Of a stretch of DNA of 64,000 bases, positions 45,451-55,834 are shown in pieces. The notes under the pieces were generated by a model. The model searched no databases. It saw only the letters and a program-made list of their open reading frames with translations, and was not told the DNA's origin. This DNA is from Byssochlamys sp. IMV 00236. Lineage: Eukaryota > Ascomycota > Eurotiomycetes > Eurotiales > Thermoascaceae. The position numbers and the translations under genes were made by a program. Every line of letters starts with the position of its first letter. Position 1 is the first letter of the stretch. The stretch is from assembly GCA_001931875.2 (NCBI GenBank), contig MSJH02000667.1:83546-147545 (forward strand), written 5' to 3'.

Positions 45451-47120
45451 TTAGCCGGAGAAAACTGCCCGAACCTGATGCCCGAGACTCCTTATTTTGT
45501 TCATTAACATATCGCGGCGACGGATCACTTCCTCATCCCTCGTGATTTGGCTGCCATGTAACTCCGAAATAGCTTCTGCTTGTCTGCGTTTATAACCCTC
45601 TGCAATTGCGACTCTTTGCTGGATTCCATTGTAGTCTAGCCCAGACGTGGCTAAACAAGCAGAGAGGAAACGGACAGGCTTGGGCCAAAAAAGACCCCTC
45701 ACCGGTTTGTCCACTATCCTTTTCTCAATCAGCAACCGCCAGGCGAGTGCATCAAGCTTGTCTTCCTCTTCCGAAATTTTCCAATGCTCATAATTAAATG
45801 AATACGCGTCAAAGGCTTCGTTGGCGACACCCATAACCGTAGCAAGTTCCTCAGCTTGGGCGAGCGCATCGAGTCGGTACCTCAGTGCTTCATAAATCTC
45901 ATCCAGCTCCTCGTCGTCGAGTTTCTCCTTGCCATTAAGCAAGCGCATCAGCTGGCCATGGAGTGTAATATTTGACGCATAGTTGTGTAGACCAGGGTTC
46001 GCCTTGTCAAAATAGAATCGGGCGGCATATTTCACTTTGCTACGTTTTCTGACTGTTTCGAGAAACCCAGTGCCCGTACCAACAAGACGGTCTGAATCTT
46101 CAGATTCATAACTATTTCCTACTACTGGCACGGAGCACAGTGACTCCCAGCGTGACTTCAATTGTGATAGCGGTATACCACTGCGACGTTTGAAGTGAAG
46201 CCCCCACTGATCGTCTTGAGCAGAGAAATGGATTGGCTTTTCGTCAGCGAAATGATCAAGTCTCTTACACGAATCGTATACAGCTTGCGCAAATGAAAAG
46301 TACGTGGGGTCGTGGCGAATTTCAGCTGTCTCCTGCGACTCCTCGATCGCGATACTGGTTTGTACTGTACAATTGCACTCGTGATCATACTTCCGCACGC
46401 TCGACTGATACTGGGACTGACTGGCCAAGATTGGCTCTCTGCGCGCGTGATAGACTTGCATGTCATTGCGTTCGGCTTTACAATCCAGCCCCCAGAGAAA
46501 CACGATGTCATGAACAGTGTGACGGGTGTGCCAGGCTGCAGAGCATGCTGGACGTCTTCGATTTTGAGGTTCGGTTCGTCTCCGCCAAGAGCCAGGCCAA
46601 ATGTTTCCAGATCCCCATGACCAAAAAGCAAGACGACCAAGTGCTGATTTTCATTCTTGGCCAGGAGCGATTGTTCGCGTAGACTGGACAAGAAACGTTC
46701 TAGAAGATCCTTCCTCGGGACAACGCGTAAGCTGCCACTTTGTTCGATCCCTGGAATCATGTTCTGGTCCAGTACGACTTTTCGCTCTCCTTTTGCATCT
46801 TCATGTGCGTATTCTGTGTACTTCTGCACGAGGTCTTCGGGCTTTTCACTAGTCATCCAGATCTGAGATGGTGTTGGCCCATGGGGATGAGAAAATAGAT
46901 AATGGAACAGATAGAAATCCGAGAAGAACCAGCCGTCCTTCGTTGGACTAGCTTGGTCGTGGTCATCGGTGATGCCACAAACTGCGATCAGGCGGGTTCT
47001 TGGGCCAATATCGGGTGGGCAGTCTGTTGCGAATGAGAGACCGTTCATGTCTTCTGTAGTCCCGGGAGTTCGCCCAATGGCATGAAAGCCTGGTATCGAC
47101 TCTGGCATAATGGTAGACAT
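45451..47120 (-). pseudogene. caspase-fold (clan CD) protein, frame broken once
   Basis: Two overlapping minus-strand frames together make one family-like protein. The 5' frame (47120-46158, ATG at 47120) has the beta strand RTRLIAVCGITDD, then VVLLFGHGD with likely catalytic His168 and VTLFMTSCFSGGW with likely catalytic Cys207, and continues through ESQSWPVSPSISRACGS and SAIVQ. The 3' frame (46503-45451) then carries on with EESQETAEIRHDPTYFSF, FSAQDDQWGLHFKRRSGIPL and a helical C-terminal part ending QVRAVFSG. The change needs a shift of -1 (or +2) near 46355-46380. No convincing intron fixes it; the GT-AG pairs with suitable length are 26 or 44 nt and would remove conserved residues. So it is either a recent inactivation or a sequencing error. 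The peptidase substrate is unknown. Confidence 0.72.
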
Positions 47121-48640
47121 GATAAGAGGAAAGAGGGGGAAAGAGATGAAGGAGGAAATAAGACGGTACTTAGGGAGGGTAGTTGCCTAGCAGGTGACAA
47201 CGCTCAGGGGGGTGAATGATGTTATCATATTGGCCTGCTCTTGAAGAAATTTTCAATGTTTATATTGCCTGTTTGCCCTTTTAGTACGTCATATAATATT
47301 ATCCCCAATGTAAGTTCTGTCTTGTGGCACATCTATACCAAGGAATTGATTTCAAAGAGTCTTGAGCAATAACTATATGCGCTTTTAGCATAAGCAAGTC
47401 TGAAAGGGGAGGATTTTTCCTTAACTATATGTATCTATTACTTATAGACTGTTATCAATATCGTTAAAGAAATGACTTAGTGCAATCAGGGAAACTGCGC
47501 CTAATAATGATATCAGCTACGCAGTACCTAGGTAGGTAGTCGTTGTATAAAAGCAGTAGATGGCCGGGGCCCTGCCATGGATCCCCAAATAGACAACTAG
47601 CACTTTCCCTAATACAGCTAACACTAAACCTAATGCAGTCAGCGCTAGACAGGAAATAGAAAATGGCCTTTATTTCACCGAGAATCTAGTCATTGCCATA
47701 TCACGACTAGATCTAGGACTAGTTATGTAGTGCTTGTCTAAGCCGAGCATTTAACATTATAGTTCCGTATCGTGATATCTAACCTAATCTGCCTATCTGA
47801 TCCTGTGATATTGTCAAGTCGTGGGTTCACGGGCAGCCAGAAACGAATAGAATTAGGTCGTTGATACTCAGGCTAGCTGCAGGATCTTTATCTATCAGGT
47901 CCAGGCTGCAAAACGAGCTATTGCAGGCAAGCTCATTAGACAAGACGTAGCTCGAAGAGCTTAAACCAGGATCGACCTGTGCGATGAAGATATCCACGAG
48001 GTCATACCATTCAACCATTCACGTGACCGCATATCTGAAGACCTAGGACTGTCTTGAGGTAGGTAAGTCTACTCTCTAACTAGTTATATCGAGCTGATAG
48101 CTTAATATTGGAACTTTCTATGCTGGCACTGTGACAGATATAATACTTCAGCCTTTATGCTCCGACCATTTAGCTTATTTACTAGAAATGAATATTATAT
48201 CATATCGTATTAAACGCAGCAGTAAAATTTTAAATCTTATCTCTATATTGCTAACTATGGTAGAAAGGCAATGTAGAATAGCCCGACCAATACACGATTG
48301 GATCTTCCAATACCTTGATCGGATGGCGTGCACCATGTGGTGGCAACAAGTGTCCTCTTCCTTGCTGATAAATAAATGGTCAGCTCCGCGGCAAAACGCG
48401 CGGGAGCTTCTCGCTTTTTAGCGTTGCTCGGCCCTCCGCAGTATCAGCCTTCCATCTCCCGCAGACCTGTAACGAGCGCCTTGCTCACTCAAACACCACC
48501 ACGTCGTTTTTTCTTTTTCGTCATTATCTGACGAATCCATCTCTGGTGCTGTGCACATTGGGACTTTCTTCCTTTTTCCATTCCCTGCCTCCCTCGGGTT
48601 TTTACGTACTGTGTACGGTTAGAGCCACCTATACAACAAT
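47121..48640. other. intergenic region between the caspase-like gene and tigA
   Basis: About 1.5 kb. The part from 47250 to 48300 is AT-rich and gene-free, with repeated CTAG and TAGGTAG words. The last 200 bp are pyrimidine-rich and form the tigA promoter and leader. No ORF is convincing. Confidence 0.5.
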
Positions 48641-49821
48641 ATGGCTCGCCTGAGCTTCTTGCTCGTGAGCTGCTTGGCTCTGCTCACGAGCCTGGTCAGC
48701 GCTGAGTCTGCTGTCCTCGACCTGATCCCAAGCAACTTTGACAAGGTCGTCTTGAAATCTGGCAAGCCTGCGCTGGTCGAATTCTTTGCCCCTTGGTGTG
48801 GTCACTGCCGTAACCTTGCCCCGGTTTACGAGGAGCTCGCGCAGGCATTCCAGTACGCGGAGGACAAGCTTGTCATTGGTAAGGTTGACGCAGATGAGCA
48901 CAAGTCTCTCGGCAAGAAGTATGGCATCCAGGGATTCCCCACGATCAAGTTCTTCGATGGAAAGAGCGACAAGCCCCAGGAATACAATGGTGGACGTGAC
49001 CTGGAGAGCCTGTCGGCCTTCATCACGGAGAAGACTGGCATCAAGCCCCGTCTGCCTAAGAAGGAGCCCAGCAAGGTCGAGATGCTGACGGACTCTTCGT
49101 TCAAGTCTGAGATTGGAGGAGACAAGAACTTCCTCGTCGCGTTTACTGCCCCTTGGTGTGGACGTAAGTGAACACTCTCTTTTATCATCGAGATAGACAC
49201 GCGTTTCCGATTTGAACATATGACTAACCATTTACGATAGACTGCAAGAACCTCGCCCCCATCTGGGAGAAGGTCGCCAATGACTTTGCCCTCGAACCGG
49301 AAGTTGTGATCGCCAAGGTTGACGCCGAAGCCGAGAACGCGAAGGCCACGGCCAAGGAGCAGGGTGTCACCGGTTATCCCACAATCAAGTTCTTCCCCAA
49401 GGGCTCCAAGGAGCCTATCATCTACGAGGGTGCTCGCTCTGAGGAGGCTTTCGTTGAATGGCTCAACGAGAAGACCGGCACCCACCGCACCGTCGGTGGT
49501 GGCCTCGACGACAAGGCCGGCACCATCCCTGCTCTCGACAGCGTCGTTTCGCAGTACGCTCCCGCTCACAACTTCAACAAGCTGGTTGATGAGATCAAGA
49601 AGGCTTCCAAGAGCGTTCAGGAGAAGTACGCTCAGTACTACATCCGCGTTACCGAGAAGCTCAGCGAGAGCGATGTCTACGCTACCAAGGAGTACAACCG
49701 TCTGAAGAAGATTCTGCAGAAGGGTGGCCTTGCTCCCGAAAAGGTCGATGACATTGTCGCCAGAAGCAACATTCTCCGCCAGTTCCTCAGCATCGACAAG
49801 CAGGAGAAGGACGAGTTGTAG
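48641..49821 (+). CDS. tigA: ER protein disulfide isomerase TigA (P5/ERp38 type)
   Basis: Two exons (48641-49163, 49241-49821) encode 367 residues. A signal peptide (MARLSFLLVSCLALLTSLVSA) is followed by two thioredoxin domains with active sites WCGHC (Cys53/Cys56) and WCGHC (Cys173/Cys176), each before a typical GFPTIKFF or GYPTIKFF strand. A helical C-terminal domain (from about 265) of the ERp29/P5-D type ends in KDEL, the ER retrieval signal. It forms and rearranges disulfides in secreted proteins and in Aspergillus is induced when secretion is overloaded. The only intron splits the His codon of the second active site. The 1:1 match to fungal TigA proteins is clear in length and domain order. 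Confidence 0.95.
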
Positions 49822-50288
49822 ATTTGGAGAATGATATGCTACTTTTGGATCAAGTATATACCCGGCGGGTACTTGATTGATTTGGTCTTAGACTTTTAAT
49901 GTATGAAAGCTTGTCGGTAATCGACAAGTCATGTGAGATTAGCTAAATATAGAGGGCATACTGGCAACCATATCTCGGGGGCCAATGACCCCAGGGAGGC
50001 ATTGATTTGGCATATTATTTCTCCGAATCAACCATTGTCTCATGATCAATCCGAAGGGCAAAAAATCAAATTCCCCAGACAGGTATATGAAACTCTTGCC
50101 ATAAGCATAGTGTAATCGGCAGTATGCGAATGCGAACGACGTAATGCAGCAATGACATCAAATAGTGGTATCCAACCCAACGCAGCTTATCGACCAAAAA
50201 CACCATTGAACGCCACTAGATCCTCACAAAGAGCGCAAAGCCTCTCGAGACTTCCATAATTATATTCCGCCACGATGACCACTACCCC
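49822..50288. other. convergent intergenic region
   Basis: The 467 bp between the stops of tigA and the HSBP1-like gene; presumed 3' untranslated regions. No further gene seen. Confidence 0.5.
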
Positions 50289-50767
50289 TCACTTCGCTGT
50301 TGTTGTATCGCTCGCAACCGTCAAGGAAGCTTCCAGCTCGTCAAGTCGTCGCGCCATATCGTCAACTATAATCGAGACAAAACGTATGCACTATCAGTCT
50401 TCCGTCCCTCTTCTGGATCAAATCCTCCTAAAGGAGGAGCAACACAGCCCAACTCACGCTTTCCAAAGATCTCACTCGACACATTATCGAATTTATGCTG
50501 TAGCTGATCTAAGAGGTCATCGACGGCGGCAGCGAGCTCCTGAGAACCAGAGGCGTCTGTAGCCTATATATAACAAGGTGGACAATTAGCTACTTGTATT
50601 TCTTCAGTGATTCTTCTTCCTCTTCTTCTCCTCTTCGCGAATGCTACGCAACTCACTGCCCGAGAGAGAGGGAGAGAAAGGGATGGTTCAAAACGACTCA
50701 CACTTGTTGGCGGAACAGGACTCCCGGGTGGTTTGGACGCTGGTGTTGATACAGTCTGTTCGGACAT
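50289..50767 (-). CDS. heat shock factor-binding protein 1 (HSBP1)-like small protein
   Basis: Three exons (50767-50702, 50563-50458, 50365-50289) encode just 82 residues, too short for an ORF scan to show. After a Pro/Ser/Thr-rich start (MSEQTVSTPASKPPGSP) comes the HSBP1 helix: ELAAAVDDLLDQLQHKFDNV, SSEIFGKLDDMARRLDELEA. This hydrophobic heptad pattern and the D-Q-L/M-Q-x-K-F core are the family signature. HSBP1 forms a trimeric coiled coil; in animals it binds the heat shock factor and also supports the WASH complex. Its role in fungi is not established. All splice sites are GT-AG. It is divergent from ebp2 over 536 bp. Confidence 0.85.
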
Positions 50768-51303
50768 TGTTTAGGGTTCTCCGCGGGTTTCCAATCGTTG
50801 GTCTCTCTTGAGACAGGAAAAAATCAAATGACAGAAGGAAGAATGTAAATGCAATTATGAGAATTGACGCGCAACACCTCTAAGAAATTACTCGAAGTAA
50901 CTCCTCTGTATATCTAATGCAGACCATAATCACAAACCCGCATCCCGCAGCGCAGCGCGCAACTGTTGATTCGGCAGCGCGGGGCTTACTAATCACTACT
51001 TTGCCAAGAAACCGCCCCCTCGATCTGGAAGATATCGAACTATTCCGTTTCAGTCATAGTTCGTTATCGATTAGACGGTAAAATAGACTAATCCTGATAT
51101 GGACTAGTTGTAATCCAAAAAATTCCCAGAGAGTTTCCCGTTCTGGGCTTGAGAAAGAAAGTTCCGCGACTCGGGCATCATCTCTCTCTCTCTCTCTCTC
51201 TTCGTCTTGCCCTTTTTTTTTTTTTAGAGCAGATATTTCTTTCTTTGCTTTATTTCTTTTCTGAGGTGTTCAGTTTTCAGGGGAGAGAGGGCAATTATCC
51301 AAA
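50768..51303. promoter_or_regulatory. shared divergent promoter region of the HSBP1-like gene and ebp2
   Basis: Two genes start on opposite strands 536 bp apart, so they must share this region. It contains a CT microsatellite (51180-51201) and T-rich tracts just before the ebp2 start. I cannot point to a defined factor-binding site. Confidence 0.45.
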
Positions 51304-52604
51304 ATGGTCAAGAAGAGCAAGCTCCTCCTGGCGCTTGATGCGCACAAGGGCCGAGACTACGAAGCAGAGCGTCAGAAGAAGCTAGTCAAGGCGGCAGAGA
51401 AGAGAAAGGCCAAGAAGGCGAAGAAAGAGGAAGATGGAGAAGAGACGGATGAAAAGGTATGTGTTCTCTTTACTTTACCTTGAATTGGGTTTCTGTTATC
51501 GTGCTGTTTTCTTTGCGGTAATTGTATTTTGTATCAGAGAAGCTGACGGTTGATCTTTTTGATATAGAAGACGGAAGTAAAGGCAGTTAATGGAAAGAAG
51601 GAGGAGGAGGAGGAAAAGGCACAGACAAATGGATCCGAGGAAAATGACGAACAACGGGCCGATGAGGAATCTGAGGACAAGTCGGGCGCCGAGGAGGAAG
51701 ATGAAGACGAGGAAGAAGAAGAGGAGGAGGAAGAAGAAGATATCCCTCTTTCAGATCTCTCGGGCGACGAGCGCGCCGATGTGATCCCCCATCAGCGTCT
51801 CACCATCAACAACTCTGCCGCCATTACCGCCTCCATCAAGCGCATCTCCTTCATCACCCCGCAGACTCCTTTCTCCGAACACAACTCCCTCGTCTCGAAA
51901 GAGCCCATTGAAGTGCCCGACCCCGATGACGACCTGAACCGCGAGCTGGCCTTCTACAAGGTCTGCCAGTCCGCCGCTGCCCAGGCGCGCGGCTTGCTGA
52001 AGAAAGAGGGCATCCCCTTCACGCGCCCGGGTGACTACTTTGCCGAAATGGTCAAGAACGACGAGCACATGGGCAAGATCAAGAAGAAGCTGTATGACGA
52101 AGCCGCTGCAAAGAAGGCTGCCGCGGATGCCCGTCGCCAGCGTGACCTGAAGAAATTCGGTAAGCAGGTTCAGATCGCCAAGCTGCAACAGAGACAGAAG
52201 GAGAAGCGAGAGACTCTGGAGAAGATCAACAGTCTGAAGAGAAGTGAGTGCCTACCTTCCTTTCAACCCCTGATGCTATATTAGCAATTACTAACCCCAG
52301 TCCCACTTTAGAGCGCGGTAACGAAGGAACTACCGGCCCAGCCAACGACGAGGATCTCTTTGACATCGCTCTCGAAGAACCCAGCAAGGACAGGAAGCAC
52401 TCTGCCGGCGGTCCCAACCTCAAGCGTCAGAAGAAGAACGAGAAGTTCGGCTTTGGCGGCAAGAAGCGACACCATAAGAGCGGCGACGCCATCTCCAGCG
52501 GTGACCTGAGCAATTTCTCAGCGAAGAAGATGAAATCCGGCGGCAAAAAGGCCGGTGGCAGTAAGAGATTGGGCAAGAGCAGAAGAAAAGCCGGTAGAGC
52601 TTGA
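51304..52604 (+). CDS. ebp2: rRNA-processing protein Ebp2
   Basis: Three exons (51304-51456, 51568-52243, 52312-52604) give 373 residues. The N-terminus is Lys-rich (MVKKSKLLLALDAHKGRDYE), followed by a long Glu/Asp-rich acidic stretch. The conserved Ebp2 domain covers HQRLTINNSAAITASIKRIS, ELAFYKVCQSAAAQARGLL, GIPFTRPGDYFAEMVKNDEH, a Lys-rich coiled coil (KIKKKLYDEAAAKKAAADAR), and the C-terminal basic tail (KKAGGSKRLGKSRRKAGRA). Ebp2 is a nucleolar factor needed for 27S pre-rRNA processing and 60S subunit assembly. The first intron follows the Lys-rich start and the second interrupts the linker after the coiled coil. Confidence 0.93.
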
Positions 52605-53421
52605 TCGATTGATTGATTCTTTCCATTTTGTCTGAGGGAACTAAAAAAAATTGGGTCTGGTTATATTGTATACATCCTGTCTTGTCCTCTCTGGGACATT
52701 ATTTCTTCTGTCTAGTTTCATTTTCCTTTCCACATACATACCGGTCGGTGTCAACAGTGAATGAATGGTTTCTTTCTTTCTTTCTTTTCTTCCTCTGGTC
52801 CTGTGTCATTTATGCCTAGTTCGGCATATACCCCATCATTTTCGTACGGCTGGAAACCAAAAAAGATACGTACATACATGGAATAGGCCAAACGGATGAT
52901 TTACACTTTGGTTGCTTCTCTTCGTGCCAGAATAGAATTATTGACGAACATGGAGATTACATTTTAAGGAACTGATCAATAGTTTGATATCAAGCGATAA
53001 TTACAATGCTCTCTGCGGAAAACAAGATAAGCGTAGTGTTGATATACATCGATTCATATATAATTACATCGTAACTAGCTCACTGTAAACTCTTTTATTC
53101 TATTTATATCCCTGCTTGTTTGATAGTCGTGTTCAGATCGTATCATCACTCGAAGATTTGGTATCATTCAGCACGCGACCATCATATCATGATATTCCAT
53201 CCATTTATTAATATTTCGTTATGAGTAATTTCATAGATGAGTATGAATTCGACATGCTCCCCTAGATGAATTTTCATCGGGGACATTGGAACATAACAGT
53301 ACCGACTGTGTGCGCCTTGCTGTATGTATGCAATGGTCTTACAACTCGTTGAAGTTGTGCCAGTAGTCGGCGCTTTTCTCATACGCATGCATAATGAGTA
53401 TTTTCTTATCAGTTTCAGAAC
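52605..53421. other. convergent intergenic region
   Basis: The 817 bp between ebp2 and the RFTS-domain gene, both ending here. It is AT-rich (52920-53200) and contains a TTTC run near 52770-52790. No gene seen. Confidence 0.5.
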
Positions 53422-55352
53422 TCATAGGGGCTCCACGGAGCCGAACCCTCGAATCCGGCTGATCAAATTGTCAACAGAGAGATTGATGTTGAGGCGCTGT
53501 TCGGCAAGCACCAGTTCAAGTTTCGATTGGGTATCCTCTGCATGTCCAAGAGAGTGGTCTTGGATCATCTCTTTCGAGCGTTTGGTGCCAGCTTTGTGTA
53601 TGACCTTATCACAACCCTGGACAGGGCATACCCATGTCTCTGGTTCTGGGTTATCTGGATCAGCGGAGATTTGCGACTCATCTGCAGCATGCGAAAGAGC
53701 ATCTGGCTGAGTGCTCTCTTGTTTCACGGATCTATCGACCGATGGAGAGTCCGTGTCTGAAAGGATCGATCGAGTCCTTCGTTTAGCTCGCGTGGATAGC
53801 GGGTCGCGAACAAGCTCATGACCGCGAACTTTGCTTGGGGTCTGGACATCATCTGCAGGATTGTCGCTGTCATCGGACATTTCAAGCTCCTGCGCAGCAG
53901 CGGCGCGCGTGCGTTTCCCGACTTGCTTCGAGGATACCGAAGCGATTTTCGGTCGTAGGACCGACTTCCGAACTCGACGCCTCCGGCCTCTTGCGTTATC
54001 TTCAGGTTCGCTTTCGCTGTCAGACGATTCATCTTCGATCGGTGCTCTTGGCCGTAACGGAGTGATGGCTACATGTTGCGCATCACTGTTTTCCACTGCA
54101 CTTTTAAGCTCCCGGTAGATAGCCTTGCGAGACCAGTCGAAGCTTGTTGTCTTTGCCTCGTCCATCATCTCAATCAGAGCCGTTGCCCGCGCAGTGATAA
54201 GGTCATGTGCGTATTCGACAGTGTCTACCTCGAAACGATCCTTCAGGGTACTGGCAACGAGGTCGAGGTTCAATTGGCGCTTCGCAAGCGCTCCCGCCTC
54301 CTTCAAGTCCAGGATGATTTTGAATATTGCTTCGGTTTGGTTTCTCGCAAGAGTCTCCGCATCATGAACATGAGGAGCGGTCTCGACTTGCCCATCTTGC
54401 TCTTCTTCCTCGTTGTTGGTCTTGGTTTCGCTTTTCGACTTTATCCGTTCGTATTCTTCCTACACAATAATTAGACCGCGTAAACCGCGTAGAAAGAAGG
54501 AAGTTAAACCTTACGGGGAATTTCTCACAAAGATGCTCGAAGATATTCGTCTCCGCCCAATTGACCCCTTCTTTCGGATTGAGCATCTGGCTGATGAGAA
54601 AGCTATGATGCTTGTAAAACACTTCCGCGGAGTCGTCTCCATCTTCACAGATTCCATGTGTGTGATTGACATACTACCAGACGAGATAAAAAATCCCAAA
54701 GTCAGCAGAAAATTCAACGCAACGGGGGAAGATAACAGAACAAAAAAGGGCACCAACCTCGTCACAGAGATATTCCACGGTAGGATTCCAATTTTTCCGC
54801 TTCCCGCGCCTCCTCTGATGTCTATCCGCTAGGAAATATAACAGGTCAATAGCCTCTACCATCTCATTGAAGACAGGCCGATAGCCCCTCGCGGGGGTGA
54901 TAGAATACCATCCTGCTTGGCCAGCGACCCAGATGCCGACCTCTCCATCGTCATGTTGGCCGTAAGCGTAGTGCGTCACATTATCGATGACGATCCGTTT
55001 AGAAAGGTAATCTTCATCAAGAACTATACATAGAGCACATCACTGGCATTAGCGATCTCTAATTTAAATAGAAAGCGTGATGGGAAAAGCCATCGCCTCC
55101 ACGGCGATGAGGATGGGTAATGAACGAGTAAAACACTAACTACATACCCAGAGACTCTTGCTCCTCTTCGACCTCATCCAGACTCCCAGTGACGCGGACT
55201 GGGTTATCTGCAGAGGCAGTGAGTAGGTTCGCATAACGAGATTTGCCGGGTATGAGGACCTTTACATCGGTCAGGCTGAACTCCTGCCAGTCATTCTCGT
55301 CATCGATGGACGGGTCTCTGGCGGCCAGGACATTCTCTTCTCGCGACGTCAT
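53422..55352 (-). CDS. RFTS (DNMT1 replication-foci) domain protein with C-terminal zinc finger
   Basis: Four exons (55352-55148, 55023-54758, 54673-54515, 54459-53422) give 555 residues. The N-terminal part fits the replication-foci targeting domain: RIVIDNVTHYAYGQHDDGEV, GIWVAGQAGWYSITPARGYR, FNEMVEAIDLLYFLADRHQR, and HSFLISQMLNPKEGVNWAET. After a helical part (LKEAGALAKRQLNLDLVAST) comes a long Ser/Asp/Arg-rich region with RGRRRRVRKS as a likely nuclear localisation signal. A zinc-finger-like motif WVCPVQGCDKVIHKAGTKRS with HSLGHA lies near the C-terminus. RFTS domains occur in DNMT1 and in fission yeast Raf2, a heterochromatin factor, so a chromatin role is likely but not shown. Intron 2 uses a weak donor GTTGGT; the join nevertheless restores the domain. 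Confidence 0.8.
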
Positions 55353-55834
55353 GTCTCCGGAGGCACCATGTTGGCATTGAAGATGAGAGAGAAAGATCGA
55401 GAGGTGAATCCGGAGGTAGGATGACTGAGACGGGCAATGAGAGTGCTTGCTGAGATTCCTGAGCGCGCGTTCGTGTTGGCTAACTATGTCGATTGCTCTC
55501 CGATGGTTTCGGTATGGTATTTACCCAAAACTTTACCAGACGTGATACCAAAATTACGCCCGCTTTTCATTAATTGCAATTGCTTCTCGACCAGATAATA
55601 ATTATTATTATCGAGTAAACTGCCGCAAACCCAATCTTCGTTTCTTTGGCAAGCTAGTTACGATCTGGAGTAGCATCTCACAGATCGCATAGCTACTAGC
55701 TGCTGCGATCTTCTGCAACTTGTACCGGATATCGTTCTTTGATCCCATCCGTCAAACTTGCTCCGCATCATCATCATCCAAGCTTGACGGTCTTGATGGG
55801 CTTCCGCCCCGGATTCAAACACTTTAAAAAAGTC
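55353..55834. promoter_or_regulatory. shared divergent promoter region of the RFTS-domain gene and pus4
   Basis: Two starts on opposite strands are 482 bp apart. The segment has an AT-rich middle (55560-55620) and no defined factor site that I can name. Confidence 0.45.

Noticed and set aside
46158..46503. Caspase-like region read as two separate overlapping genes
   Set aside because: The C-terminal half of one frame and the N-terminal half of the other have no sense of their own, while the conserved segments join into one protein.
48629..49569. Minus-strand frames of 200 and 247 codons opposite tigA
   Set aside because: Antisense shadows produced by the strong codon bias of tigA.
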